Assembly (NCBI RefSeq): GCF_003937945.1
Contig: NZ_RSEC01000058.1
Location: 682,001-746,000, forward strand
Reading direction: 5' to 3'
Source: Amycolatopsis eburnea
Lineage (GTDB): Bacteria > Actinomycetota > Actinomycetes > Mycobacteriales > Pseudonocardiaceae
Length of the DNA: 64,000 bases
A program made the translations under genes and the position numbers. The notes under the pieces were generated by a model that ran no database searches, was not told the DNA's origin, and worked only from the letters and a program-made list of their open reading frames with translations. Below, piece by piece: positions 41,854 through 49,176 of this stretch (position 1 is its first letter; each line of letters begins with the position of its first letter).

Positions 41854-42126
41854 ATGGCCGTGACCGTCTCCATCCCGACGATCCTGCGCACCCACACCGG
41901 CGGCGAGAAGTCCGTCGAGGCGAAGGGCGCGACCGTGCTCGAGATCATCGACGACGTCGAGTCCCGGCACGCCGGCATCAAGGCGCGCCTGGTCAAGGAG
42001 GAGAAGCTGCACCGCTTCATCAACGTCTACGTCAACGACGAGGACGTGCGCTTCTCCGGTGGCCTCGAGGCCGAGGTCAAGGACGGCGACACCCTGACCA
42101 TCCTCCCCGCCGTGGCCGGTGGCTGA
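41854..42126 (+). CDS. cysO: sulfur carrier protein CysO (MoaD/ThiS family)
   Basis: 90 residues ending in the Gly-Gly needed for thiocarboxylate formation. Ubiquitin-like fold. In the pathway, CysO-COSH donates sulfur to O-phosphoserine via CysM, and Mec releases cysteine. ATG 41854 has GGAGG upstream. It is followed by cysM after 3 nt. Confidence 0.95.
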   Translation: MAVTVSIPTILRTHTGGEKSVEAKGATVLEIIDDVESRHAGIKARLVKEEKLHRFINVYVNDEDVRFSGGLEAEVKDGDTLTILPAVAGG

Positions 42127-42129
42127 TCG

Positions 42130-43080
42130 ATGGCTCGCTTCGAGTCCCTGCTCGACGCACTCGGCGGCACCCCGCTGGTCGGGCTGCCCCGGCTCTCCCC
42201 GACGCACGACGTGCGCCTGTGGGCGAAGCTCGAGGACCGCAACCCGACCGGCTCGATCAAGGACCGCCCCGCGCTGGCCATGATCGAAGCCGCCGAGCGC
42301 GAGGGCAAGCTGCGGCGCGGCTCCACGATCCTGGAGCCGACGTCGGGCAACACCGGCATCGCGCTGGCCATGGCCGCGAAGCTCAAGGGCTACGGGCTGG
42401 TCTGCGTCATGCCGGAGAACACCTCGACCGAGCGCAAGCAGCTGCTGCAGGCCTACGGCGCGCGGATCGTCTTCTCGCCCGCCGCGGGCGGCTCGAACGA
42501 GGCCGTCCGGCGGGCGAAGGAACTGGCCGAGGCCAACCCGGACTGGGTGATGCTCTACCAGTACGGCAACCCGGCCAACGCCGACGCGCACTACCGCGGC
42601 ACCGGTCCCGAGCTGCTCAAGGACCTGCCGACGCTGACGCACTTCGTCGGCGGCCTCGGCACGACCGGCACGCTGGTCGGCGTCGGGCGGTACCTGCACG
42701 AGGCCAAGCCGGAGGTCCAGATCATCGCGGCCGAGCCGCGCTACGGCGAGCTGGTGTACGGCCTGCGCAACCTCGACGAGGGGTTCGTGCCGGAGCTGTA
42801 CGACCCCAGCGTGCTGAACGGGCGGTACTCGGTGGGCGCGTACGACGCGCTGCGCCGCACGCGTGAGCTGCTGGAGCACGAAGGCATCTTCGCGGGCATC
42901 TCGACGGGCGCGGTGCTGCACGCCGCGCTGGCCGTCGCCGAGAAGGCCGCGGCGCGCGGCGAAGCGGCCGACGTCGCCTTCGTCGTCGCCGACGCCGGGT
43001 GGAAGTACCTGTCGACGGGCGCGTACGCCGGTTCGCTCGACGAAGCGGCGGAGCGGCTCGACGGGCAGCTCTGGGCCTGA
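42130..43080 (+). CDS. cysM: cysteine synthase CysM (O-phosphoserine/CysO dependent)
   Basis: 316 residues. PLP Lys44 is in NPTGSIKDRPA, with TSGNTGIALAMAA for the phosphate loop and GGLGTTGTLVGVG later. Placement in the mec-cysO-cysM operon argues that it takes sulfur from CysO thiocarboxylate, a peroxide-tolerant route, rather than sulfide. It is convergent with the MBL hydrolase one base away. Confidence 0.95.
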   Translation: MARFESLLDALGGTPLVGLPRLSPTHDVRLWAKLEDRNPTGSIKDRPALAMIEAAEREGKLRRGSTILEPTSGNTGIALAMAAKLKGYGLVCVMPENTSTERKQLLQAYGARIVFSPAAGGSNEAVRRAKELAEANPDWVMLYQYGNPANADAHYRGTGPELLKDLPTLTHFVGGLGTTGTLVGVGRYLHEAKPEVQIIAAEPRYGELVYGLRNLDEGFVPELYDPSVLNGRYSVGAYDALRRTRELLEHEGIFAGISTGAVLHAALAVAEKAAARGEAADVAFVVADAGWKYLSTGAYAGSLDEAAERLDGQLWA

Positions 43081-43081
43081 G

Positions 43082-43909
43082 CTACTCCGCTTTCCAGAGT
43101 TCGGGCAGGGCGAGGCCGACGCCGTCGGCCTCGGCCAGCCGCTCGAAGGTGGCCATCGTCGTGTCCAGGTCGTCGAAGACCTTCGGCAGGAGCTTGAGCG
43201 GCTTGCTCAGCGGCCGCCAGAAGGCGTCCCAGTGCACCGGCCGGACGGCCCGCGCGCCGACCGCGCCGACGGTCTCCCGCCAGTACTCCTCCCGCCACCG
43301 CTCGGTCTTCTTCCCCGCCGCGCCGATGCCGAGGTAGACGACGTCCGCGGCATGGCAGGCCAGCGCACCCGGCACGAAGTTCGCCGACGCGTGGACCAGG
43401 ACGCTGCCCGCCGCGTGCGCGATGTGGAACGAGTAGCACCGCCCGGTCTTGAACGCCTTGGCCTTCGCCGGCAGCCGCACCGGCTCGGTGATCTCGCCGG
43501 GCACCCGGTCGCCGTCGCTGTGGCGCGCGTCGACGGGCGTCACGGTGAACGAGCCGAACGCCACGGGTTTGCCGGGGACCAGCTCTTCGAACGGCTCGGC
43601 CGCCAGGTCGTAGCCCTCTTGGATCTTGCGCGTCGACGGCGAGCCAGCCAGTGTGGCGCCGGTCAGCTTCGCGACCACCGGGGCGTCCAGGGCGTGGTCG
43701 ACGTGCGAATGCGCGACCAGGACGGCCTCCAGTTCCGTGACGCCGAGCCGGCGCAGGGCCTCGCCGATCCGCCCGCGGTCCGGGGCCACCCGCGTCGCCA
43801 GCTTCAGCGGCGACGGCCGCGAGAAGAAGCCGTCGACCAGCACGGCCGACGCACCGTCGCTGACCAGCACGTTCGATACTCCGGCGAACGCCGTGCGCAG
43901 TTCGGGCAT
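43082..43909 (-). CDS. MBL-fold metallo-hydrolase
   Basis: 275 residues. VAHSHVDHALD is the HxHxDH zinc motif; later His residues include ARHSDGDR and VHWDAFWRP. There is no close link to a known substrate. The ATG at 43909 is only 9 bp from the divergent racemase ATG. A CATAGT box (plus 43916-43921) gives 6 nt to the start. In mycobacteria this gene is not at this place, so it is an insertion into the cysM-rhomboid interval. Confidence 0.85.
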   Translation of the reverse strand: MPELRTAFAGVSNVLVSDGASAVLVDGFFSRPSPLKLATRVAPDRGRIGEALRRLGVTELEAVLVAHSHVDHALDAPVVAKLTGATLAGSPSTRKIQEGYDLAAEPFEELVPGKPVAFGSFTVTPVDARHSDGDRVPGEITEPVRLPAKAKAFKTGRCYSFHIAHAAGSVLVHASANFVPGALACHAADVVYLGIGAAGKKTERWREEYWRETVGAVGARAVRPVHWDAFWRPLSKPLKLLPKVFDDLDTTMATFERLAEADGVGLALPELWKAE

Positions 43910-43921
43910 GCTGTCACTATG
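43907..43921. promoter_or_regulatory. overlapping divergent promoter/start region
   Basis: Two head-to-head start codons lie 9 bp apart. Each gene's -10-like box overlaps the start codon of the other: CATGCT (43907-43912) for the plus gene and CATAGT (43916-43921) for the minus gene. Both spacers are 6 nt. Confidence 0.6.
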
Positions 43922-44635
43922 AAGGTCATCGGGCTGCTCGGCGGGATGAGCTGGGAATCTTCCGCCGAGTACTACCGGCTCGTCAACGAACGGGTGAAAG
44001 CCGTGCGCGGCGGGTTCCACTCCGCGCACACCGTGCTCTACTCCGTCGACTTCGCCGCGATCGAGCGCATGCAGGCCGACGGCCGCTGGGACGACGCCGG
44101 CGCGGAGCTGAACCGCGCCGCCAAGGCCCTCGAAGCGGCCGGCGCGGACTTCGTCGTGCTCTGCACCAACACCATGCACAAGGTCGCCGACCGGCTCGAA
44201 GACGGCCTGGGCATCCCGCTGCTGCACCTCGGCGACGCCACCGCCGCGGCCGTGAAGGCCGCGGGGATCCACCGGATCGGCCTGCTCGGCACCGGCTTCA
44301 CCATGGGACAGCCCTTCTACCGCGAGCGCCTCGTCGCGCACGGCCTCGACGTGCTCGTGCCGCCCGCCGAAGACCGCGAGCTCGTGCACCGCGTGATCTA
44401 CGACGAGCTGGTGCTCGGGGTCGTCGAGCCCGCCTCCCGCGAGGCCTACCGCGGGGTGATCGCGCGGCTCGCCGAGGCCGGCGCCGAGGGCGTCATCTAC
44501 GGCTGCACGGAGATCGAGCTGCTGGTCGGCCCCGAGGACTCGCCGGTGCCGACCTTTCCCACGACCCGCCTGCACGCCGAAGCGGCGGTGGACTACGCGC
44601 TGGGCACCACCTCGCTGCCCGTGCCGCCGACGTGA
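43919..44635 (+). CDS. aspartate/glutamate racemase family protein
   Basis: 238 residues. Two catalytic Cys are in the family pattern: Cys82 (VVLCTNTMHKV) and Cys196 (IYGCTEIELL). The N-terminus MKVIGLLGGMSWESSAEYY is typical of the YgeA/aspartate racemase branch. It is distinct from the MurI gene at 46173. ATG 43919 is probably leaderless. It overlaps the convergent N-acetyltransferase by 43 bases. Confidence 0.9.
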   Translation: MKVIGLLGGMSWESSAEYYRLVNERVKAVRGGFHSAHTVLYSVDFAAIERMQADGRWDDAGAELNRAAKALEAAGADFVVLCTNTMHKVADRLEDGLGIPLLHLGDATAAAVKAAGIHRIGLLGTGFTMGQPFYRERLVAHGLDVLVPPAEDRELVHRVIYDELVLGVVEPASREAYRGVIARLAEAGAEGVIYGCTEIELLVGPEDSPVPTFPTTRLHAEAAVDYALGTTSLPVPPT

Positions 44636-45444
44636 GCCTCGTGCTGGGCGACGCACTGCCGCCACAGCCGCTCGCGTTCTTCTTCGGTGAACAGCGCCTG
44701 CCGGATGCCGAACACGTCCCCGGCGGCCGCCCACCAGTCGCCGGGTGACTCGATCAGCTCCTTCGCGCCGTGGCGGTCGAGCGTCAGCGCGCGCAGGGTG
44801 TCGACGCCCGCCGCGTCCCGCCGTTGCACCACGCAGACCCGCACGAACCCGGACTCCGGGGCGCTCGACAGCCAGGCGTGCTTCTCGGCGAAGTCGGCCA
44901 TCTCCGCGACACCGGGCGCGAAGTCCATGCCGGTGAAGCTGCCCGAGGGGTCGTGCTCGAACCGCCAGCCGCCCGGCGCCACCTCCGACGGCCGCAGCCG
45001 GTAGGTGTGCGGGCCCTGCACGTAGGTGCCTTCCCGGAGGGGGAGCGGCTCGTGCGGGCCGTCGCCGAGCCCCGCGTCGGCCAGCCAGGCCGTCTCCAGG
45101 GCGTCCGGCAGCCCGGTGACGGTCAGCGCCAGGTGGTTGCGGTCGATGTTCGGCGCGTCCGCCGCGCTGCCCTGCACCCCGCCGATGTGCCGCGTGACCT
45201 GGTAGCCGAGGGCGTGCAGCAACTCCGAGAATGCGCCGTTGAGGTGGTAGCAGTACCCGCCGCGGCCCCGCAGGATCCGGGCCAGCGAAGCCTGCGGGTC
45301 GAGCGGGGTCGGCCGCCCGAGCTGGACCTCCAGCGCTTCGTAGGGCACGCGTTCGACGTGCGCCGCGTGCAGCCGCCGCAGGGCGGCAAGGCTCGGCGGC
45401 TCGGCTTCGAGGCCGAGCCGCGCGAGGTAACCGGTGACGTCCAT
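44593..45444 (-). CDS. nat: arylamine N-acetyltransferase
   Basis: 283 residues. The Cys-His-Asp triad is visible: Cys65 (RGRGGYCYHLNGAF), His104 (RNHLALTV), Asp123 (LADAGLGD). Acetylates arylamines or hydrazines from acetyl-CoA, and in relatives takes part in lipid or antibiotic metabolism. ATG 45444 follows TAGCGT (plus 45452-45457) by 7 nt. It is divergent from the rhomboid gene. Confidence 0.93.
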   Translation of the reverse strand: MDVTGYLARLGLEAEPPSLAALRRLHAAHVERVPYEALEVQLGRPTPLDPQASLARILRGRGGYCYHLNGAFSELLHALGYQVTRHIGGVQGSAADAPNIDRNHLALTVTGLPDALETAWLADAGLGDGPHEPLPLREGTYVQGPHTYRLRPSEVAPGGWRFEHDPSGSFTGMDFAPGVAEMADFAEKHAWLSSAPESGFVRVCVVQRRDAAGVDTLRALTLDRHGAKELIESPGDWWAAAGDVFGIRQALFTEEERERLWRQCVAQHEAHVGGTGSEVVPSA

Positions 45445-45537
45445 GCCGGCCACGCTAGCGGCGACCCCCGACAAAACCGCGGGATCAGGGATTTCACCCG
45501 AGGTGCGGGTGCCCGGCCCGGACGTAGCCTCGACAAC

Positions 45538-46176
45538 GTGAGCACACCGATCCCCGCCCAGGAAACCGACGCCGCCAAGCGCGTGCTGCCGCCGCGACCG
45601 AAGGCGGCCGCGCTCGTCGCGCTGTCGTTCACCCTGCTGCTCTACCTGGTCGAGCTGGTGGACGTGATCCTGCCCGGCGACCTGGACCAGGGCGGCATCC
45701 ACTCCCGCGAGCTCTCCGGGCTGGACGGCGTGCTGTTCGCGCCGGTGCTGCACGCCGGCTGGTCGCACCTGTTCGCCAACACCGTGCCCGTGCTGCTGTT
45801 CTCCTTCCTCGCGATGGCCGCCGGGATCGGCCGGTTCGCGCTGGTCACGGCCATCATCTGGGTGGTGTCCGGGCTCGGCGTGTGGCTGATCGGGCCGGCC
45901 AACGCCGTCACCGTCGGCGCGTCCGGGCTGGCCTTCGGCTGGCTCGCCTACCTGCTGGTCCGCGGCATCTTCAACCGCGCGGCCGGGCAGATCCTCGTCG
46001 CCGTCGTCCTGCTCGGGGTGTGGAGCGGCATGCTGGCCGGGCTGCTGCCGGGCAACCCCGGCGTCTCCTGGCAGGGCCACGTGTTCGGCGCGCTGGCCGG
46101 TGTCCTGGCGGCGTGGCTGACGAGCCGCCGGTCGCGCAAGGCCGCGCCGGCCGCGACGGGTAACCTCGAGGTGTGA
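45538..46176 (+). CDS. rhomboid family intramembrane serine protease
   Basis: 212 residues, six helices. Catalytic Ser129 (GASGLAFGW), His181 (GHVFGALAG) and the oxyanion Asn81 (WSHLFANT) are all present, so it should be active. It corresponds to Rv1337. GTG 45538 follows TAGCCT (45525-45530) by 7 nt. The stop overlaps the murI start. Confidence 0.93.
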   Translation: MSTPIPAQETDAAKRVLPPRPKAAALVALSFTLLLYLVELVDVILPGDLDQGGIHSRELSGLDGVLFAPVLHAGWSHLFANTVPVLLFSFLAMAAGIGRFALVTAIIWVVSGLGVWLIGPANAVTVGASGLAFGWLAYLLVRGIFNRAAGQILVAVVLLGVWSGMLAGLLPGNPGVSWQGHVFGALAGVLAAWLTSRRSRKAAPAATGNLEV

Positions 46177-46979
46177 CGTCTCCGCCCGCTGATGCCCCGG
46201 TCGGCGTGTTCGATTCCGGCGTCGGCGGGCTGACGGTCGCGAGGGCGATCCTCGAGCAGCTCCCCGCCGAGCAGCTCCGCTACGTCGGCGACACGGCGCA
46301 CAACCCGTACGGCCCGCTCCCGATCGCCACCGCGCGCAGCTACGCGCTCGCGGCGCTCGACGAACTCGTCGAGAGCGGCGTGAAGGCCTTGGTGATCGCC
46401 TGCAACACCGCGTCCGCGGCCTGCCTGCGCGACGCTCGCGAGCGCTACGACGTCCCGGTGATCGAGGTCGTGCTGCCCGCCGCGCGCCGCGCCGTCGTCG
46501 CGACGCACACCCGGCGTGTCGGCGTCATCGGCACCGAGGGCACCGTGCGGTCGCGGGCCTACGAGGACGCGTTCGCCGCGGCGCCCGACATCACCCTCAC
46601 CAGCGTCGCCTGCCCGCGGTTCGTGGACTTCGTCGAACGCGGCATCACCTCCGGCCGCCAGGTGCTCGGGCTCGCGCAGGGCTACCTGCAGCCGCTGCTC
46701 GACGCGCAGGTCGACACGCTCGTGCTCGGCTGCACGCACTACCCGCTGCTGCAGGGCGTGCTGCAGATCGTGATGGGCCAGGAGGTGACGCTGGTTTCGA
46801 GCGCCGAGGAGACCGCGAAGGACCTCGTCCGCGTGCTCACCGAACTCGACCTGCTGACCACCCGGGACACCCCGCCGCGGCACGAGTTCGTGGCCACCGG
46901 TTCGGCCGAGCCGTTCGCCCGGCTCGCCCAGCGGTTCATGGGCTTCGCTCCGGGTGTCCTCGCTCCCACCACCGCGTGA
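46173..46979 (+). CDS. murI: glutamate racemase
   Basis: 268 residues. FDSGVGGLTVARAI at the start, two catalytic Cys in IACNTASAAC and LGCTHYPLL. It supplies D-glutamate for peptidoglycan. GTG 46173 overlaps the rhomboid stop (GTGA). It corresponds to Rv1338. Essential cell-wall gene. Confidence 0.96.
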   Translation: MTSPPADAPVGVFDSGVGGLTVARAILEQLPAEQLRYVGDTAHNPYGPLPIATARSYALAALDELVESGVKALVIACNTASAACLRDARERYDVPVIEVVLPAARRAVVATHTRRVGVIGTEGTVRSRAYEDAFAAAPDITLTSVACPRFVDFVERGITSGRQVLGLAQGYLQPLLDAQVDTLVLGCTHYPLLQGVLQIVMGQEVTLVSSAEETAKDLVRVLTELDLLTTRDTPPRHEFVATGSAEPFARLAQRFMGFAPGVLAPTTA

Positions 46980-47008
46980 TCGGCGCGGCGGGCGCTTAGG
47001 GTGTCGAG

Positions 47009-47776
47009 GTGCGACTGACCATCCTCGGGTGCTCCGGCAGCATCCCCGGGCCGAACGCGGCCGCGTCCGGTTACCTGGTCGAGGCCGAGGGCTTCCTGCT
47101 CGGCCTCGAACTCGGCAACGGCACGCTGGCGCAGCTGCAGGCCGTGGCCGACCCGTTCGACCTCGACGCGCTCGTGCTCACCCACCTGCACCCCGACCAC
47201 TGCGCCGACGTCAGCGCGCTCACCGTCCTGCGGCGCTACCACCCGGCGCCGCCGTACCCCGCGCGGCCGCGCCTGCTGCCGCTGTACGCGCCGCCGGACG
47301 CGCCCACGCGGCTGGCGAACGCGTATGCGCCCAACGAGACCGAGCGCGCCGTCACCGACCTTTCGGACGTCTACGCCTTCCACCCGCTGCGGCCGGAGCC
47401 GTTCCGGATCGGGCCGTTCGACGTCGTCGCGGTCGAGGTCGACCACCCGACCCCGGCATACGGCCTGCGGATCTCCTACGGCGGCCGGATCCTCGCGTTC
47501 ACCGGCGACACCGGCCCGTGCACGGCGCTGAACGAGCTGGCCGACGGCGTCGATCTGCTGCTCGCGGAGGCGTCCTGGACGGATTCGGCGGAGCGGCCAC
47601 CGGGTGTGCACCTGTCCGGCAAGCAGGCGGGCGAGCTGGCCCGCGACGCCGGGGTCGGCCGCCTGCTGCTGACGCACATCGCGCCGTGGACCGACGCGGG
47701 CGCGGTTCTCGCGGAGGCCTCGGCCGAGTTCGCCGGAGCCGAGGTCGTCAAGCAGGGTGCCGTCTACGACGTGTGA
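47009..47776 (+). CDS. MBL-fold phosphodiesterase, Rv1339-like
   Basis: 255 residues. The zinc motif is THLHPDHCAD; further ligands lie in VDHPTPAYG and FTGDTG. Position between murI and rph is the same as Rv1339, an atypical class II cyclic-nucleotide phosphodiesterase, so cAMP hydrolysis is a fair guess. GTG 47009 follows TAGGGT (46997-47002) by 6 nt. Confidence 0.88.
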   Translation: MRLTILGCSGSIPGPNAAASGYLVEAEGFLLGLELGNGTLAQLQAVADPFDLDALVLTHLHPDHCADVSALTVLRRYHPAPPYPARPRLLPLYAPPDAPTRLANAYAPNETERAVTDLSDVYAFHPLRPEPFRIGPFDVVAVEVDHPTPAYGLRISYGGRILAFTGDTGPCTALNELADGVDLLLAEASWTDSAERPPGVHLSGKQAGELARDAGVGRLLLTHIAPWTDAGAVLAEASAEFAGAEVVKQGAVYDV

Positions 47777-47800
47777 GCGGCGCGGTCCTAGAGTGCTCCC

Positions 47801-48577
47801 GTGGCTCGAAAAGATGGCAGGAACGACGACCAGCTCCGTGACATCAAGATCACCCGGGGGTTCCAGCAGTGGCCGGCGGGTTCGGTCCTGATCGAATTCG
47901 GCAACACGCGGGTGCTGTGCGCGGCGAGCGTCACCGAAGGCGTCCCGCGCTGGCGGGCCGGCTCCGGCCTCGGCTGGGTGACGGCCGAGTACGCGATGCT
48001 GCCGTCCGCGACCAACACCCGCGGTGACCGCGAGTCGGTGAAGGGCCGGATCGGCGGCCGCACGCACGAGATTTCGCGGCTGATCGGCCGTTCGCTGCGC
48101 GCCTGCATCGACCTGGCGGCGCTGGGCGAGAACACGATCGTCATCGACTGCGACGTCATCCAGGCCGACGGCGGCACCCGCACGGCGGCGGTGACCGGTG
48201 GCTACGTGGCGCTGGCGGACGCGATCACGTGGCTGGGCGCGGCCAACCGCCTCAACGACCCGCAGCCGCTGTCGTCTTCGGTGGCCGCGGTGAGCGTGGG
48301 TGTCGTGGACGGCCGGGTCCGGCTGGACCTGCCGTACGAGGAGGACTCGCGCGCCGAGGTCGACATGAACGTCGTCGCGACGGACGCGGGCACGCTGATC
48401 GAGGTCCAGGGCACCGGCGAGGGCGCGACCTTCGCCCGGTCCACTTTGGACAAGATGCTGGACATCGCGCTCGCGGGGTGCGCGGAGCTGACCCGGCTGC
48501 AGAACGAGGCGCTGGCGCTGCCGTACCCCGGTGAGCTGCCGGAGCCGCGGCCGGACAAGAAGAAGGGGTCGAAGTGA
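47801..48577 (+). CDS. rph: ribonuclease PH
   Basis: 258 residues. Family features: RDIKITRGFQQWPAGSVLIEFGNTRVLC, the phosphate-binding Arg segment TNTRGDRESVKGRIGGRTHEI, and DCDVIQADGGTRTAAVTG. It trims tRNA 3' ends phosphorolytically. GTG 47801 follows TAGAGT (47789-47794) by 6 nt. The stop overlaps rdgB (GTGA). Confidence 0.96.
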   Translation: MARKDGRNDDQLRDIKITRGFQQWPAGSVLIEFGNTRVLCAASVTEGVPRWRAGSGLGWVTAEYAMLPSATNTRGDRESVKGRIGGRTHEISRLIGRSLRACIDLAALGENTIVIDCDVIQADGGTRTAAVTGGYVALADAITWLGAANRLNDPQPLSSSVAAVSVGVVDGRVRLDLPYEEDSRAEVDMNVVATDAGTLIEVQGTGEGATFARSTLDKMLDIALAGCAELTRLQNEALALPYPGELPEPRPDKKKGSK

Positions 48578-49176
48578 CGAAGCTGCTTCTGGCCACGAGG
48601 AACGCGAAGAAGCTGGGCGAGCTTCGGCGGATCCTTTCCGCCGAGGGGATTTCCGGTATCGAGGTGCTCGGTCTCGCCGACGTCCCCGAGTTCCCCGAGG
48701 CGCCCGAGACGGCTCCGGACTTCGAGGGCAATGCGGTCGCGAAGGCCCGGGATGCGGTTGCGGCTACCGGGTTGCCCGCGATCGCGGACGACTCGGGGCT
48801 CGCCGTCGACGCGTTGAACGGGATGCCCGGGGTCTTGTCGGCTCGGTGGTCGGGTCGTCATGGCGACGACGAGGCGAACCTGGATCTGGTGCTGGGGCAG
48901 CTCGGGGATGTCCCGGACGAGCGCCGCGGCGCCCAGTTCGTCTGCGCGGCGGCGCTGGTGCTGGCGTCGGGTGAGGAGACCGTGGTCCGCGGCGAGTGGC
49001 GTGGATCGCTCGTGCGCGCGCGGCGGGGGACGAACGGGTTCGGGTACGACCCGATCTTCCAGCCGGACGGCGAATCGCGGACGTCGGCGGAGATGGAACC
49101 GGCGGAGAAGGACGCGCTTTCCCACCGGGGACGCGCTTTGCGGGCGCTGCTGCCGGCGTTGCGGGAACTGGCCTAG
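48574..49176 (+). CDS. rdgB: non-canonical purine NTP pyrophosphatase (RdgB/HAM1)
   Basis: 200 residues. LLLATRNAKKLGELRRIL, IADDSGLAVDALNGMPGV and FGYDPIFQP are the ITPase signatures. It removes dITP and XTP from the nucleotide pool. Its TAG is shared, through the palindrome CTAG, with the stop of the convergent NACHT gene. It is the last gene of the block conserved with mycobacteria. Confidence 0.96.
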   Translation: MTKLLLATRNAKKLGELRRILSAEGISGIEVLGLADVPEFPEAPETAPDFEGNAVAKARDAVAATGLPAIADDSGLAVDALNGMPGVLSARWSGRHGDDEANLDLVLGQLGDVPDERRGAQFVCAAALVLASGEETVVRGEWRGSLVRARRGTNGFGYDPIFQPDGESRTSAEMEPAEKDALSHRGRALRALLPALRELA

